DNA of 10,867 nt. Origin: JBGTLW01 sp041743835. Lineage in GTDB: Bacteria; Planctomycetota; Phycisphaerae; Phycisphaerales; Phycisphaeraceae. Of this stretch, positions 1-6,406 are shown piece after piece. Location: assembly GCA_041743835.1 (NCBI GenBank), contig JBGTLW010000283.1, positions 1-10,867 of the forward strand, given 5' to 3'. Under the pieces are notes generated by a model that had not been told where the DNA came from, did not search any database, and saw only the letters and a program-made list of their open reading frames with translations. How positions within the stretch are numbered: the first letter of the stretch is position 1; each line of letters begins with the position of its first letter. Both the position numbers and the translations under genes were made by a program.

Positions 1-2
1 GC

Positions 3-389
3 CACATGGAAATCCTGCTGGCCGCCCCCGCGCCAGACGCCGGGATATGGGCCGTGAGCAGCTTCAACGGCCCGGCCGTCCGCTGCGACCGGCCCGCCCC
101 ACCCGACCAGCAGCCCGACGTGAGCTGGTACATCGCGGCCAGCGAGGCGCTGGGTGACCGGGCAATCGCACAGGTCGAAGCCGACGCCGCCGCACCGCTC
201 GGCAGTATCGCAAGGATCGACAAGCTCGAAGCCATGCTCGCGGTGGTGGTCGATCACGAGAAGCTGCACCAGCGCCTGGGCGACGCGGCTAGGGCGATGC
301 TGAGCAGGGCCGCGACGGGTTCCGCAGGAGCGCAGCCGGGGCGCACAACTGGTGTGCAGGGCAAAGGAGTGGAGGTCACGCGTGGCTGA
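3..389 (+). CDS. C-terminal part of an unidentified protein (5' end outside the window)
   Basis: The reading frame is open to the left edge of the window, so this is probably the 3' end of a longer gene; an in-frame ATG at 6 is the only visible alternative start and has no room for a ribosome site. The 127 or so visible residues are rich in Ala and acidic residues, with a helical stretch around residues 70-100 (KLEAMLAVVVDHEKLHQRLG) and a Gly/Ala-rich, probably disordered tail. I see no signal peptide, membrane segment or catalytic motif and do not recognise the family. The last eight bases overlap the start of the next gene, and that gene's Shine-Dalgarno lies inside this one, so the two are likely co-transcribed and translationally coupled. 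The coding call is supported by that overlap and by the codon bias; the function is unknown. Confidence 0.55.
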   Translation, partial: HMEILLAAPAPDAGIWAVSSFNGPAVRCDRPAPPDQQPDVSWYIAASEALGDRAIAQVEADAAAPLGSIARIDKLEAMLAVVVDHEKLHQRLGDAARAMLSRAATGSAGAQPGRTTGVQGKGVEVTRG

Positions 390-1089
390 TGTGCCCGGCC
401 GTCCCAAGCCCAGGCGTCGCCGCTGGGTTGTGTATGCTGCGGTGCTGCTGCTGGCAACGGCGGGCGCGGCCGTGGGCGTGGTGTACTACCTGTGGGTCGC
501 GCGCGATGCGCAGTGGTCGCAGACCCTGCGCACGATCGAGGAGATACCCGAAGCGGAGCAACTCGCCAGCGCGCGGGCGCTGGAGGATAGGGTCACCGAG
601 CACACGTCCAACATCCGCGGCCAGGAGCCGTGGACCATGCAGCTAAGAATCGACGAGGCGAACACGTGGCTTGCCCAACGCCTTCGGCCATGGGCGAGGA
701 GCCTCAACCAGCCCATCCCGCCACAGGTCGGGCGCACGGCGGTGTGGACCAAGGCCGACCGCATCTATCTGGGCACGGAGGTCGAGATCAACGGCGTGCA
801 GCAGGTGATTTCCTTCGGCGTGGTGCCGTCCATCAATGAGGCTGGCCAACTGGTGCTCAAGCTCGGGAGCGTGCGTGCGGGGAAGCTGCCCGTGCCGATC
901 CAGGCCCTGATTGATCGGCTTGGGCTGCGCACCGACCCCCGCTATGCCGAGGCGCTGCCTTACATCGAGCAGGCGGTGGAGGGCATCGTGCTTGAACCCG
1001 CGCGGATCGACTCGCGGCAGGTGCGCATCACCGCCATCGATGTCGGCGAAGAAGCGATCACGCTGACGCTCATCACCGAGCCACACTGA
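382..1089 (+). CDS. Hypothetical single-pass membrane-anchored protein
   Basis: A 235-residue protein with a basic N-terminus (RRRRW at 11-15), one transmembrane helix at about 16-38, then an extracytoplasmic domain of about 195 residues. The soluble part starts with a charged helix (about 47-75, possibly coiled) and continues as mixed helix and strand. I chose the GTG at 382 because GGAGG (371-375) sits 6 nt upstream; a GTG at 352 would add ten residues but has no such site. It overlaps the preceding gene by 8 nt. The order of anchor, helix, a segment around EPWTMQLRIDEANTWL, then strand-rich sequence loosely recalls small anchored proteins of the DUF2140/YpmS type, but that is only an impression and I assign no function. 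No terminator is visible after it; the next 80 nt lead to the ubiX promoter. Confidence 0.75.
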   Translation: MADVPGRPKPRRRRWVVYAAVLLLATAGAAVGVVYYLWVARDAQWSQTLRTIEEIPEAEQLASARALEDRVTEHTSNIRGQEPWTMQLRIDEANTWLAQRLRPWARSLNQPIPPQVGRTAVWTKADRIYLGTEVEINGVQQVISFGVVPSINEAGQLVLKLGSVRAGKLPVPIQALIDRLGLRTDPRYAEALPYIEQAVEGIVLEPARIDSRQVRITAIDVGEEAITLTLITEPH

Positions 1090-1155
1090 ACCAGCCCCCT
1101 TGCCGCACGCCTGCCAAGCGTAATGTGTGCCCTATCCGCGCGCTCCGACCCCGCC

Positions 1156-1161
1156 TACAAT
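1156..1161 (+). promoter_or_regulatory. Putative -10 element of ubiX (leaderless start)
   Basis: TACAAT matches the bacterial -10 consensus at 5 of 6 positions and lies 8 nt before the GTG at 1170. Transcription starting about 7 nt downstream would begin almost at the start codon. No Shine-Dalgarno is present between hexamer and start. I see no good -35 at the normal distance, which keeps the call tentative. Confidence 0.45.
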
Positions 1162-1169
1162 CTCGCACC

Positions 1170-1871
1170 GTGAACACCCCACCCCCCGGAACAACCCCCG
1201 CAACAAGCCCCAGCCTACCCCGCAGCCCAAGCCCCAAGCGCGTCGTCGTCGGCATCACCGGAGCCAGCGGGGCCGCGTACGCCCAGCGGACGGTGCAGCT
1301 GCTGGTCGCGTCGGGCGTGCAGACGCACCTGGTCATCTCCCCGCTTGGCCAACGGCTGCTGCACGATGAGCTGGGGATGGAGGGCGTCGATCTGCCAACA
1401 CTGGCCGGCATCGCAGCCGACGACCCCACGGCCGGGCTGCTCACGCTGCACAACTTCCGCGATGTCGGCGCACCCATCGCCTCGGGCTCGTTCCAGCACG
1501 ACGGCATGCTCGTCATCCCCTGCTCGTCCAACTCGCTCGGCTGCATCGCCACCGGCCAGGCCCAGACGCTGATCCACCGGGCCGCGCACGTCACACTCAA
1601 GGAGCGCCGACGGCTCGTGCTCGTCCACCGCGAAAGCCCGCTGTCACTCATCGACGCACGCAACATCGTGTCCGTGACCGAGGCCGGGGCGATCGTCGCG
1701 CCAGCCAACCCCGGCTTCTACATGTTGCCCGAGAAGGTCGAGGACCTGGTGGATTTTGTCGTGGGTCGCTGCCTCGACCTCCTCGATATCCCGCACGACC
1801 TGAACATCCGCTGGACCACCCAACTCGCCTCGCTGCGCCAGTCACGCACCGCCAATCACGATCGCGTTTAG
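1170..1871 (+). CDS. ubiX: UbiX-family flavin prenyltransferase
   Basis: UbiX joins dimethylallyl (mono)phosphate to FMN to make prenyl-FMN, the cofactor of UbiD-type decarboxylases; it is cytosolic. The 233-residue product shows the family motifs in order: the FMN-binding GITGASGA (28-35), IPCSSNSLGCIATG (116-129), RAAHVTLKERRRLVLVHRE (137-155) with the downstream SPLSL, and APANPGFYMLPEKVEDLVDFVV (177 onward, including the conserved PGFY at 181-184). The first 22 residues are a Pro-rich extension not typical of UbiX. I prefer GTG 1170 because a -10-like TACAAT lies 8 nt upstream; a GTG at 1125 would add 15 unlikely residues. No UbiD partner lies in the window. Together with the UbiA-like gene 2.2 kb downstream it suggests quinone synthesis, either ubiquinone-like or futalosine menaquinone. 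Its stop codon is inside a long inverted repeat. Confidence 0.93.
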   Translation: MNTPPPGTTPATSPSLPRSPSPKRVVVGITGASGAAYAQRTVQLLVASGVQTHLVISPLGQRLLHDELGMEGVDLPTLAGIAADDPTAGLLTLHNFRDVGAPIASGSFQHDGMLVIPCSSNSLGCIATGQAQTLIHRAAHVTLKERRRLVLVHRESPLSLIDARNIVSVTEAGAIVAPANPGFYMLPEKVEDLVDFVVGRCLDLLDIPHDLNIRWTTQLASLRQSRTANHDRV

Positions 1872-1941
1872 CCGGCGGCACGACGTTCCCCTCGTCTTGA
1901 AGGAAATGAAAAAGCAGGGGCACTTCGTGCCGCCCGCTAAA
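1867..1941. repeat. 75-nt near-perfect inverted repeat over the ubiX stop codon
   Basis: Arms 1867-1883 and 1925-1941 are reverse complements over 17 positions with one mismatch (C1873 against C1935). Pairing resumes inside with 1885-1886 against 1922-1923 and CCCCT (1888-1892) against AGGGG (1916-1920), giving a stem of about 24 pairs around a 23-nt loop. The left arm contains the ubiX TAG (1869-1871) and the right arm ends just before the ribosome site of the next gene. There is no U-tract, so it is not a classic Rho-independent terminator. It could be a REP/MITE-like palindrome, an RNA processing site or an mRNA-stabilising hairpin. Confidence 0.8.
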
Positions 1942-1960
1942 CAGGAAAGGGCTCGTGTTC

Positions 1961-4072
1961 ATGATGCGATCCGTGACCCTCGCCGCGGCGTGCTTGTTCG
2001 TCGCCGCCGCAACCGCGCAACCGGCTCCACCGATCCCGCTCGTCGAGGCGGTGCGCGACCAACACCCGCGCCTGCTGTTTGATGCCCAGGAATTGACGGA
2101 AATCAAGGCGTTCATGCAGACACCGCGCGGCCGCATCATCGCCAAAGACTTCGCCGCGTATGTCGGCTCAAGCGCCAAGCCCGACAAGCCCACGTTCCTG
2201 CACGACGCGACCGACGGCCAGCGACAGGGCTTCTGGCGGCTGCCCACCATCGCGCTGCACGCGGCGATGACCGGCGACCCCGCCTCCACCCGCAAAGCCA
2301 CCGAGTTCATGGCCTTCCTCCTCGAACAGGAGCACTGGGAGCTGGGCAAGGAGATCGACAGCGGCATGAGCGCGGCGAACATCATGATCGGCGCGGCGCT
2401 GGCCTACGACTGGCTCTACCACAAGCTCGACCCCGCGTTCCGCGAACGATTCCGCACGAAGCTGCTGCTGCAAGCCACACGCATGTACAAGCTCGGCCAC
2501 CTCCAGGGCTCGGATGCGATCGCCTACTGGCAGCAGGACCCGCAGAACAACCACCGCTGGCACCGCAACGCCGGGCTCGCGCTGGCCGTGCTGGCCGCAG
2601 CACAACCCGGCCGCGAAGAAGACGACTGGCTCCTGGCGCGCGTGAAAGACGAGCTCGACTTGGTCGCGCGCTGGCTGCCCGAGGACGGCACGAGCCACGA
2701 GTCGTTTACCTACATGGTCTTCGGCGGGTCGCACCTGCTCCTGGCCATGACCGCGAGCGACCGCTGCCTGGGCACCGATCACCTGCAAAAGCCCTTCTTT
2801 AAGAACGTCAACCGATTCATGACCCAGTCGCTCACGCCCGGCCTCAACCAGCGCTTCGCCTACGGCGATCAGGGCGGCACCGGGGTCGATGCGCTGGGCT
2901 ATAGCGTGTTCCTGCTCAAGACCGCCGCGGTTCATCAGCAGTCAGTGGACCTGTATGCACTCGATCACCTGATCGATCAGAAAGGTGTGGGCGGGCCACA
3001 CGCGTGGCTCGGGTTGGTGTGGTACCCGCGCGGGCTCGAGCCGGGGCAGATCGCCGACCTGCCGACGCGCGACTTCTTCCCCGACCTGGGCATGTTGATC
3101 GTCCGCGATACGTTCGGCCCGCGCGGCATCGGCGCGCTGTTCAAGTGCGGCCCGCTCGGCGGACACACGCTCAACCACTACCGCGCGGCCAACAACTTCG
3201 CCTACCTCAACGTCGCGCACGACGACCCCGATGCCAACAGCTTCACGCTGTTTGCAGAAGGCAAGTTCCTCGCCGAGACCGACCGTTACGCCCAGCGCAA
3301 GCAGTCGGCAAGCCACAACACGATCCTGATCAACGGCGTCGGACAGGCTGCGCAGGGGCGGCCCGACGTGCAGCACTGGAGCCAGCCGGCCAGAGGCCGC
3401 GTGTCGATGCACGACACCGCGGTCATCACAGCCAAGGCGGAGCGTGGCCCGCACCTCGCGATCGAGGGCGAGGCGGGCGGGGCATACCCGATCGACACCA
3501 GCAAACCCAATCGCCCGGAGGTGCAGCGCTACCGCCGTGCTTTCTTCTGGATCGAGGGGCGTTATGTGCTGGTGCTCGATGACATCCGCCTCGCGTCACC
3601 GGGCGAGGTCACGTGGCTGATGCAGGGGCCGACGCTGACGGCGGACGCGCGCGGGGGCGGCCATTATCAACTCGGACGGGACGGCGTGACACGCGGGTTT
3701 GCGGTCGCGAGCACCCACACCACCGCGGAAGTGATCGACGTATCGCCTGCCGAGCATCGAGGCAAGCCGTTAGGCTGGCAGCAGCTCCGCCTGACCACGA
3801 AGACAGATAGCGTGCGCTTCGCAAGCGTGTATGACCTTTGGGACCGCAAGCAACTGGCCGTCGCGCTGGAGGCGAAAGGGGCGGATCGCGCGGCGGTCCG
3901 CGTGACGGGTGGGGGCATCGACGATGTGTGGGACTGGCAGGCGGCGGAGTCGCGATTCGGTCCCTCAGCCATCGCCGGCCGGACCGCTGGGGGTGAGGCG
4001 TTGATCTCGCTGGACCAGCCAGAGCCGCAAACACGCAAGCTCATTGAGGCGACGCAAGAGGCGCTGCGTTGA
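1961..4072 (+). CDS. Secreted heparinase II/III-family polysaccharide lyase-like protein
   Basis: A 703-residue protein with an N-terminal signal peptide (hydrophobic core about 6-18, likely cleavage after ATA at 19), so exported. The middle (about 90-345) looks like the alpha/alpha-barrel of heparinase II/III-type lyases, with NNHRWHRNAG (196-205) and a HESFTYMVFGG segment (246-256) holding candidate catalytic Asn, His and Tyr. The later half looks like the beta-sandwich domain, with GGHTLNHYRAANNFAYL (400-416) and SASHNTILING (449-459), the His-Asn-Thr motif common in these enzymes. Family members cleave uronic-acid polysaccharides such as heparin, heparan or alginate by beta-elimination; the substrate here cannot be read from sequence. 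I prefer ATG 1961 (AGGAAAGG at 1943-1950); GTG 1955 and ATG 1964 are alternatives. It sits between two quinone-type genes with no obvious functional link. Confidence 0.82.
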   Translation: MMRSVTLAAACLFVAAATAQPAPPIPLVEAVRDQHPRLLFDAQELTEIKAFMQTPRGRIIAKDFAAYVGSSAKPDKPTFLHDATDGQRQGFWRLPTIALHAAMTGDPASTRKATEFMAFLLEQEHWELGKEIDSGMSAANIMIGAALAYDWLYHKLDPAFRERFRTKLLLQATRMYKLGHLQGSDAIAYWQQDPQNNHRWHRNAGLALAVLAAAQPGREEDDWLLARVKDELDLVARWLPEDGTSHESFTYMVFGGSHLLLAMTASDRCLGTDHLQKPFFKNVNRFMTQSLTPGLNQRFAYGDQGGTGVDALGYSVFLLKTAAVHQQSVDLYALDHLIDQKGVGGPHAWLGLVWYPRGLEPGQIADLPTRDFFPDLGMLIVRDTFGPRGIGALFKCGPLGGHTLNHYRAANNFAYLNVAHDDPDANSFTLFAEGKFLAETDRYAQRKQSASHNTILINGVGQAAQGRPDVQHWSQPARGRVSMHDTAVITAKAERGPHLAIEGEAGGAYPIDTSKPNRPEVQRYRRAFFWIEGRYVLVLDDIRLASPGEVTWLMQGPTLTADARGGGHYQLGRDGVTRGFAVASTHTTAEVIDVSPAEHRGKPLGWQQLRLTTKTDSVRFASVYDLWDRKQLAVALEAKGADRAAVRVTGGGIDDVWDWQAAESRFGPSAIAGRTAGGEALISLDQPEPQTRKLIEATQEALR

Positions 4073-4095
4073 GTCGGCACGCCTTGCATTATGAT
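4069..4095 (+). promoter_or_regulatory. Putative promoter of the UbiA-like gene (leaderless start)
   Basis: TATGAT (4090-4095, 5 of 6 to consensus) lies 8 nt before the ATG at 4104, the same spacing as at ubiX, and no Shine-Dalgarno intervenes. A weak -35 candidate, TTGAGT (4069-4074), overlaps the stop codon of the upstream lyase gene but has a short 15-nt spacer. Confidence 0.45.
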
Positions 4096-4103
4096 GTCGT
4101 GGC

Positions 4104-5045
4104 ATGACGACCCAGGCGATTTCAACACGCAGAGATTCGTGGTCTGTGAAACTCTGCCACGTCGCGCGCGACATCAAGCTGTCGCACACGGTGTTTGCCC
4201 TGCCGTTCGCGCTGCTGGCGATGTGCCTGGCGTCGGCCAGTGACGACGTGCCCGGCCGTCTGCCACACGCGGGCCAGGTTGCGCTGATCGTGCTGTGTAT
4301 GTTCCTTGCCCGCACCTTCGCGATGACTGTGAACCGCTGGGCGGACGCGGGGATCGACGCAACCAATGAGCGTACCGCGAAGCGCGCGATCCCCGCAGGG
4401 CGGTTATCGAGGGGTTTTGTGCTCGGTGTGGCGGTGGGGTGTGGCGTGTTGTTTGTTGTCGCGGCTGGGGGCTTCGGCTTGTGGTTTGATAACTACTGGC
4501 CGGTCTATCTCTCGGTGCCCGTGCTGGCTCTGGTGGGTGGCTACAGCTTCATGAAGCGGTACACGTGGTTGTGTCACGTGGTGCTGGGCGTGGCGCTTGC
4601 GGCTTCGCCGGTGGCCGCGGCGATCGCGATCTACCCGCCGTACCTTGCCGAGGTTGATATCTGGTTGCTGAGCGGGATGGTGCTGTGCTGGGTGGCTGGT
4701 TTCGACATCATCTACGCGTTGCAGGATGTCGAGGCGGACCGCAAGCACGGGTTGTATTCGATGCCCGCGCGGCTGGGGGTGGAGCCCGCGCTGTGGATCA
4801 GCCGGGCGCTGCACGTGTTGGCGGTGCTGCTGCTGTGCGGCATCGCGATCCTCAGCCCGCACCTGTACATGCTCTTCAACTTGGCGGTTGCCGCGACCGC
4901 GGCGCTGCTGGTTACCGAGCACGCCTTGATCTTAAAGTCACCACAGCGGCACCTGAACATGGCGTTCTTCACGGTCAACGGCATCATCAGCCTGCTGCTG
5001 GGCGCTGCGGGAATCGCAGACACGATGCTCTTCCGCGTGACGTAA
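4104..5045 (+). CDS. ubiA: UbiA-family polyprenyltransferase (4-hydroxybenzoate or MqnP type)
   Basis: An integral-membrane enzyme of 313 residues that transfers an isoprenoid chain to an aromatic acceptor. The opening IKLSHTVFALPFAL (24-37) is typical of the UbiA/MqnP group. The first Asp-rich motif is NRWADAGIDATNERTAKR (77-94, Asp81 and Asp85) and the second is FDIIYALQDVEADRKHGLYS (200-219, Asp208 and Asp212); both bind Mg-diphosphate in the family. Eight or nine hydrophobic helices are visible. MqnP of the futalosine menaquinone pathway and UbiA of ubiquinone synthesis cannot be told apart by eye. I lean to MqnP because anaerobic-lineage and planctomycete bacteria make menaquinone and because ubiX is nearby. 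The start follows a -10-like TATGAT by 8 nt without a Shine-Dalgarno. It is convergent with aroF. Confidence 0.9.
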   Translation: MTTQAISTRRDSWSVKLCHVARDIKLSHTVFALPFALLAMCLASASDDVPGRLPHAGQVALIVLCMFLARTFAMTVNRWADAGIDATNERTAKRAIPAGRLSRGFVLGVAVGCGVLFVVAAGGFGLWFDNYWPVYLSVPVLALVGGYSFMKRYTWLCHVVLGVALAASPVAAAIAIYPPYLAEVDIWLLSGMVLCWVAGFDIIYALQDVEADRKHGLYSMPARLGVEPALWISRALHVLAVLLLCGIAILSPHLYMLFNLAVAATAALLVTEHALILKSPQRHLNMAFFTVNGIISLLLGAAGIADTMLFRVT

Positions 5046-5062
5046 AAAAACATCTACTGCTT

Positions 5063-5121
5063 CGCGGCATAGCCGCGTCGCTACGCGGTGCGGATGTGGC
5101 CGGCTTGCGTCGAAAGCCGGC
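5063..5121. terminator. Hairpin cluster in the convergent ubiA/aroF gap, possible bidirectional terminator
   Basis: Three stems are visible. CGCGGC (5063-5068) pairs with GCCGCG (5072-5077). CCGCGT (5073-5078) pairs with ACGCGG (5083-5088), which excludes the first. GCCGGCTT (5099-5106) pairs with AAGCCGGC (5114-5121). The last begins 12 nt after the aroF stop. No U-tract directly follows any stem; the A7 run at 5044-5050 would read as U7 on the minus strand but is 12 nt away from the nearest hairpin. Termination here is therefore plausible but not canonical. Confidence 0.45.
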
Positions 5122-5133
5122 AGTGGGGACGAC

Positions 5134-6174
5134 TCATGCGGACGCGGTGTTGGGGTCGCACGTGCGGTCCACGGCCTGGGCGATGCGGGCGAGGCTGGGC
5201 ATGAGGTCGGCCAGGGACTGGGGTGTGATGGACTGTGCGCCATCGGTCATCGCACGCTCGGGGTCGGGGTGCATCTCAATGATGATGCAGTCGGCCCCGG
5301 CCGCCACGGCCGCGCGGGCCATGTCTGGAACCATCCGCGCGTGACCCGTGCCGTGCGAAGGGTCGATCACCACGGGCAGGTGCGTGCGGTGGTGGAGCTC
5401 GGGCACGGCGGAAAGGCTCAGCGTGTTGCGCGTGTGGTTCTCGAACGTGCGGATGCCACGCTCGCAGAGCACCACGTTGGGGTTGCCCGCGGCGAGGATG
5501 TATTCCGCGGCCTGGAGGAACTCGTCGATCGTCATCGCCATGCCGCGCTTGAGCATGACCGCCTTGTCCGTGTCGCCGCAGGCCTCGAGCAGCTTGTAGT
5601 TCTGGCTGTTGCGCGTGCCGATCTGCAAGCAGTCGGCGTACTTGCTGACAAGCGCGACGTCGCTGGGCGTGATGACCTCGGTGACGATGTGCAGGCCCGT
5701 CTCATCGCGTGCGGCTGCGAGCATCTTCAGCCCGTCCTCCGCGTGGCCCTGGAAAGCGTAGGGGTTCGTGCGTGGCTTGAACGCGCCGCCACGCAAGGCG
5801 TGCGCGCCCGCCGCCTTCACCGCTCGCGCGGCTTCGAGGATCTTCGCCTCGCTCTCCACGCTGCAAGGCCCGGCGATCACAGGCACCTGCGTCCCGCCCA
5901 CGACCACCCCCTTCCCGATCTTCACCTGCGAGCGCTTGCCCTCGGTCGTGTGGATCGACGCGAGCTTGTAAGCCTCCATCACCCGCATGACCTTGTTCAC
6001 GCCCGCGGCGTTCTCAAGGACCATGAGGTCGGCCTTGGTCTCGTCGCCGATGACCGCGATCACGTCCAGCTCGCTGCCGTGGATGACGTGGTCCTTGAGG
6101 CCCATCTCGCGGATGAGGCTGGTGACGTGTTCGACGTTTGCTTTGGTGGCGGTGGGTTGCATCACGATGATCAT
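5134..6174 (-). CDS. aroF: 3-deoxy-7-phosphoheptulonate (DAHP) synthase, type I-beta with regulatory N-domain
   Basis: Condenses phosphoenolpyruvate and erythrose 4-phosphate, the first committed step to chorismate and Phe, Tyr and Trp. The 346 residues comprise a ferredoxin-like N-domain (1 to about 70, opening MIIVMQPTAT), which binds feedback inhibitor in the Thermotoga-type enzymes, and a TIM barrel. Metal ligands match that enzyme with a constant shift of two: Cys104 in GPCSVES, His274 in DPSHGTGH, Glu300 in IIEMH and Asp311 in DGAQS. RGGAFKPRT (128-136) and LKRG (208-211) are the substrate-binding motifs. The ATG at 6174 has GGAG (6182-6185) 7 nt upstream; an upstream TTG extension is spurious because it runs into the attenuator. 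Expression appears to be controlled by the leader at 6221-6387, so both transcription and activity are probably feedback regulated. mrp lies upstream on the same strand. Confidence 0.96.
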   Translation of the reverse strand: MIIVMQPTATKANVEHVTSLIREMGLKDHVIHGSELDVIAVIGDETKADLMVLENAAGVNKVMRVMEAYKLASIHTTEGKRSQVKIGKGVVVGGTQVPVIAGPCSVESEAKILEAARAVKAAGAHALRGGAFKPRTNPYAFQGHAEDGLKMLAAARDETGLHIVTEVITPSDVALVSKYADCLQIGTRNSQNYKLLEACGDTDKAVMLKRGMAMTIDEFLQAAEYILAAGNPNVVLCERGIRTFENHTRNTLSLSAVPELHHRTHLPVVIDPSHGTGHARMVPDMARAAVAAGADCIIIEMHPDPERAMTDGAQSITPQSLADLMPSLARIAQAVDRTCDPNTASA

Positions 6175-6220
6175 CTCAGGGCTCCGGTGAAAGGTTCGGG
6201 GTTTGGCGTCGAGCCTGGAC

Positions 6221-6253
6221 AACAAAAAACCCCGCCGCGTGGCCGCGTCGGGG
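6221..6253 (-). terminator. Intrinsic terminator of the aroF attenuator
   Basis: On the minus strand CCCCG (6253-6249) pairs with CGGGG (6234-6230), then an A-G mismatch, then CGCG (6247-6244) with CGCG (6239-6236) around a GCCA loop. Six U residues (6229-6224) and a U-rich GUU follow at once. It lies 29 nt past the leader-peptide stop and 50 nt before the aroF start, so it must interrupt transcription into aroF unless prevented. No terminator separates mrp from this region, so it would also end mrp read-through. Confidence 0.88.
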
Positions 6254-6302
6254 GTCGTCCTTCACAAAGGGTCTGCATAAGTCAGACGGACCGCGACACG
6301 GC
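6242..6302 (-). promoter_or_regulatory. Antiterminator pairing of the aroF leader
   Basis: GCCGTGTCG (6302-6294, exactly leader codons 18-20) can pair with CGACGCGGC (6250-6242) over nine consecutive pairs with one G-U. The second segment is the 5' arm and part of the loop of the terminator, so the two structures exclude each other. A ribosome stalled on aromatic codons 6-13 leaves 6302-6294 exposed, whereas one at the stop codon (6284-6282) covers it. A small hairpin over the stop codon (6287-6283 with 6275-6271) and a possible six-pair contact between codons 4-5 (6344-6339) and 6294-6289 may act as pause or protector structures. Confidence 0.72.
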
Positions 6303-6353
6303 TTGGGGCCGGGCATACCAGTACGCAAAAAAGAAGAAGCGGTCACGGGTCAT
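6282..6353 (-). CDS. aroF leader peptide (23 residues, FFFFAYWY)
   Basis: A short frame from ATG at 6353 to TGA at 6284-6282. Residues 6-13 are FFFFAYWY: four Phe, two Tyr and one Trp in eight codons (TTC TTC TTT TTT GCG TAC TGG TAT). Such clustering of the amino acids made by the downstream pathway is the signature of ribosome-mediated attenuation, as known from the pheA and trp leaders of enteric bacteria. It stands directly before an intrinsic terminator and the DAHP synthase gene. The ATG begins 6 nt after the -10 hexamer and has no Shine-Dalgarno, so the leader mRNA is probably leaderless. Translation is presumably used as a sensor and the peptide itself is unlikely to have another role. 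Confidence 0.87.
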   Translation of the reverse strand: MTRDRFFFFAYWYARPQAVSRSV

Positions 6354-6359
6354 GACACA

Positions 6360-6387
6360 AGTATGGGCTATGGTTTGAAAAAGTCAA
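6360..6387 (-). promoter_or_regulatory. Promoter of the aroF leader transcript
   Basis: TTGACT (6387-6382, 5 of 6 to the -35 consensus) is separated by 16 nt from CATACT (6365-6360, 4 of 6 to the -10 consensus). Transcription would start at or next to the leader ATG (6353). The -35 lies 19 nt past the mrp stop codon, so aroF has its own promoter although it is in line with mrp. Confidence 0.7.
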
Positions 6388-6406
6388 TAGCGGCGGCAGA
6401 AAATTA

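Noticed and set aside
2168..2935. Minus-strand frame (255 codons) inside the lyase gene
   Set aside because: Shadow translation; the plus-strand frame has a signal peptide and heparinase-type motifs across the same interval.
6221..6353. T-box or other metabolite riboswitch upstream of aroF
   Set aside because: The leader is too short for a T-box and has no T-box consensus; the aromatic-codon run plus exclusive hairpins explains it as a translation-coupled attenuator.
5269..6378. Long plus-strand frame (369 codons) opposite aroF
   Set aside because: His/Arg/Val-rich translation typical of an antisense shadow in GC-rich DNA; aroF on the other strand has all catalytic motifs.
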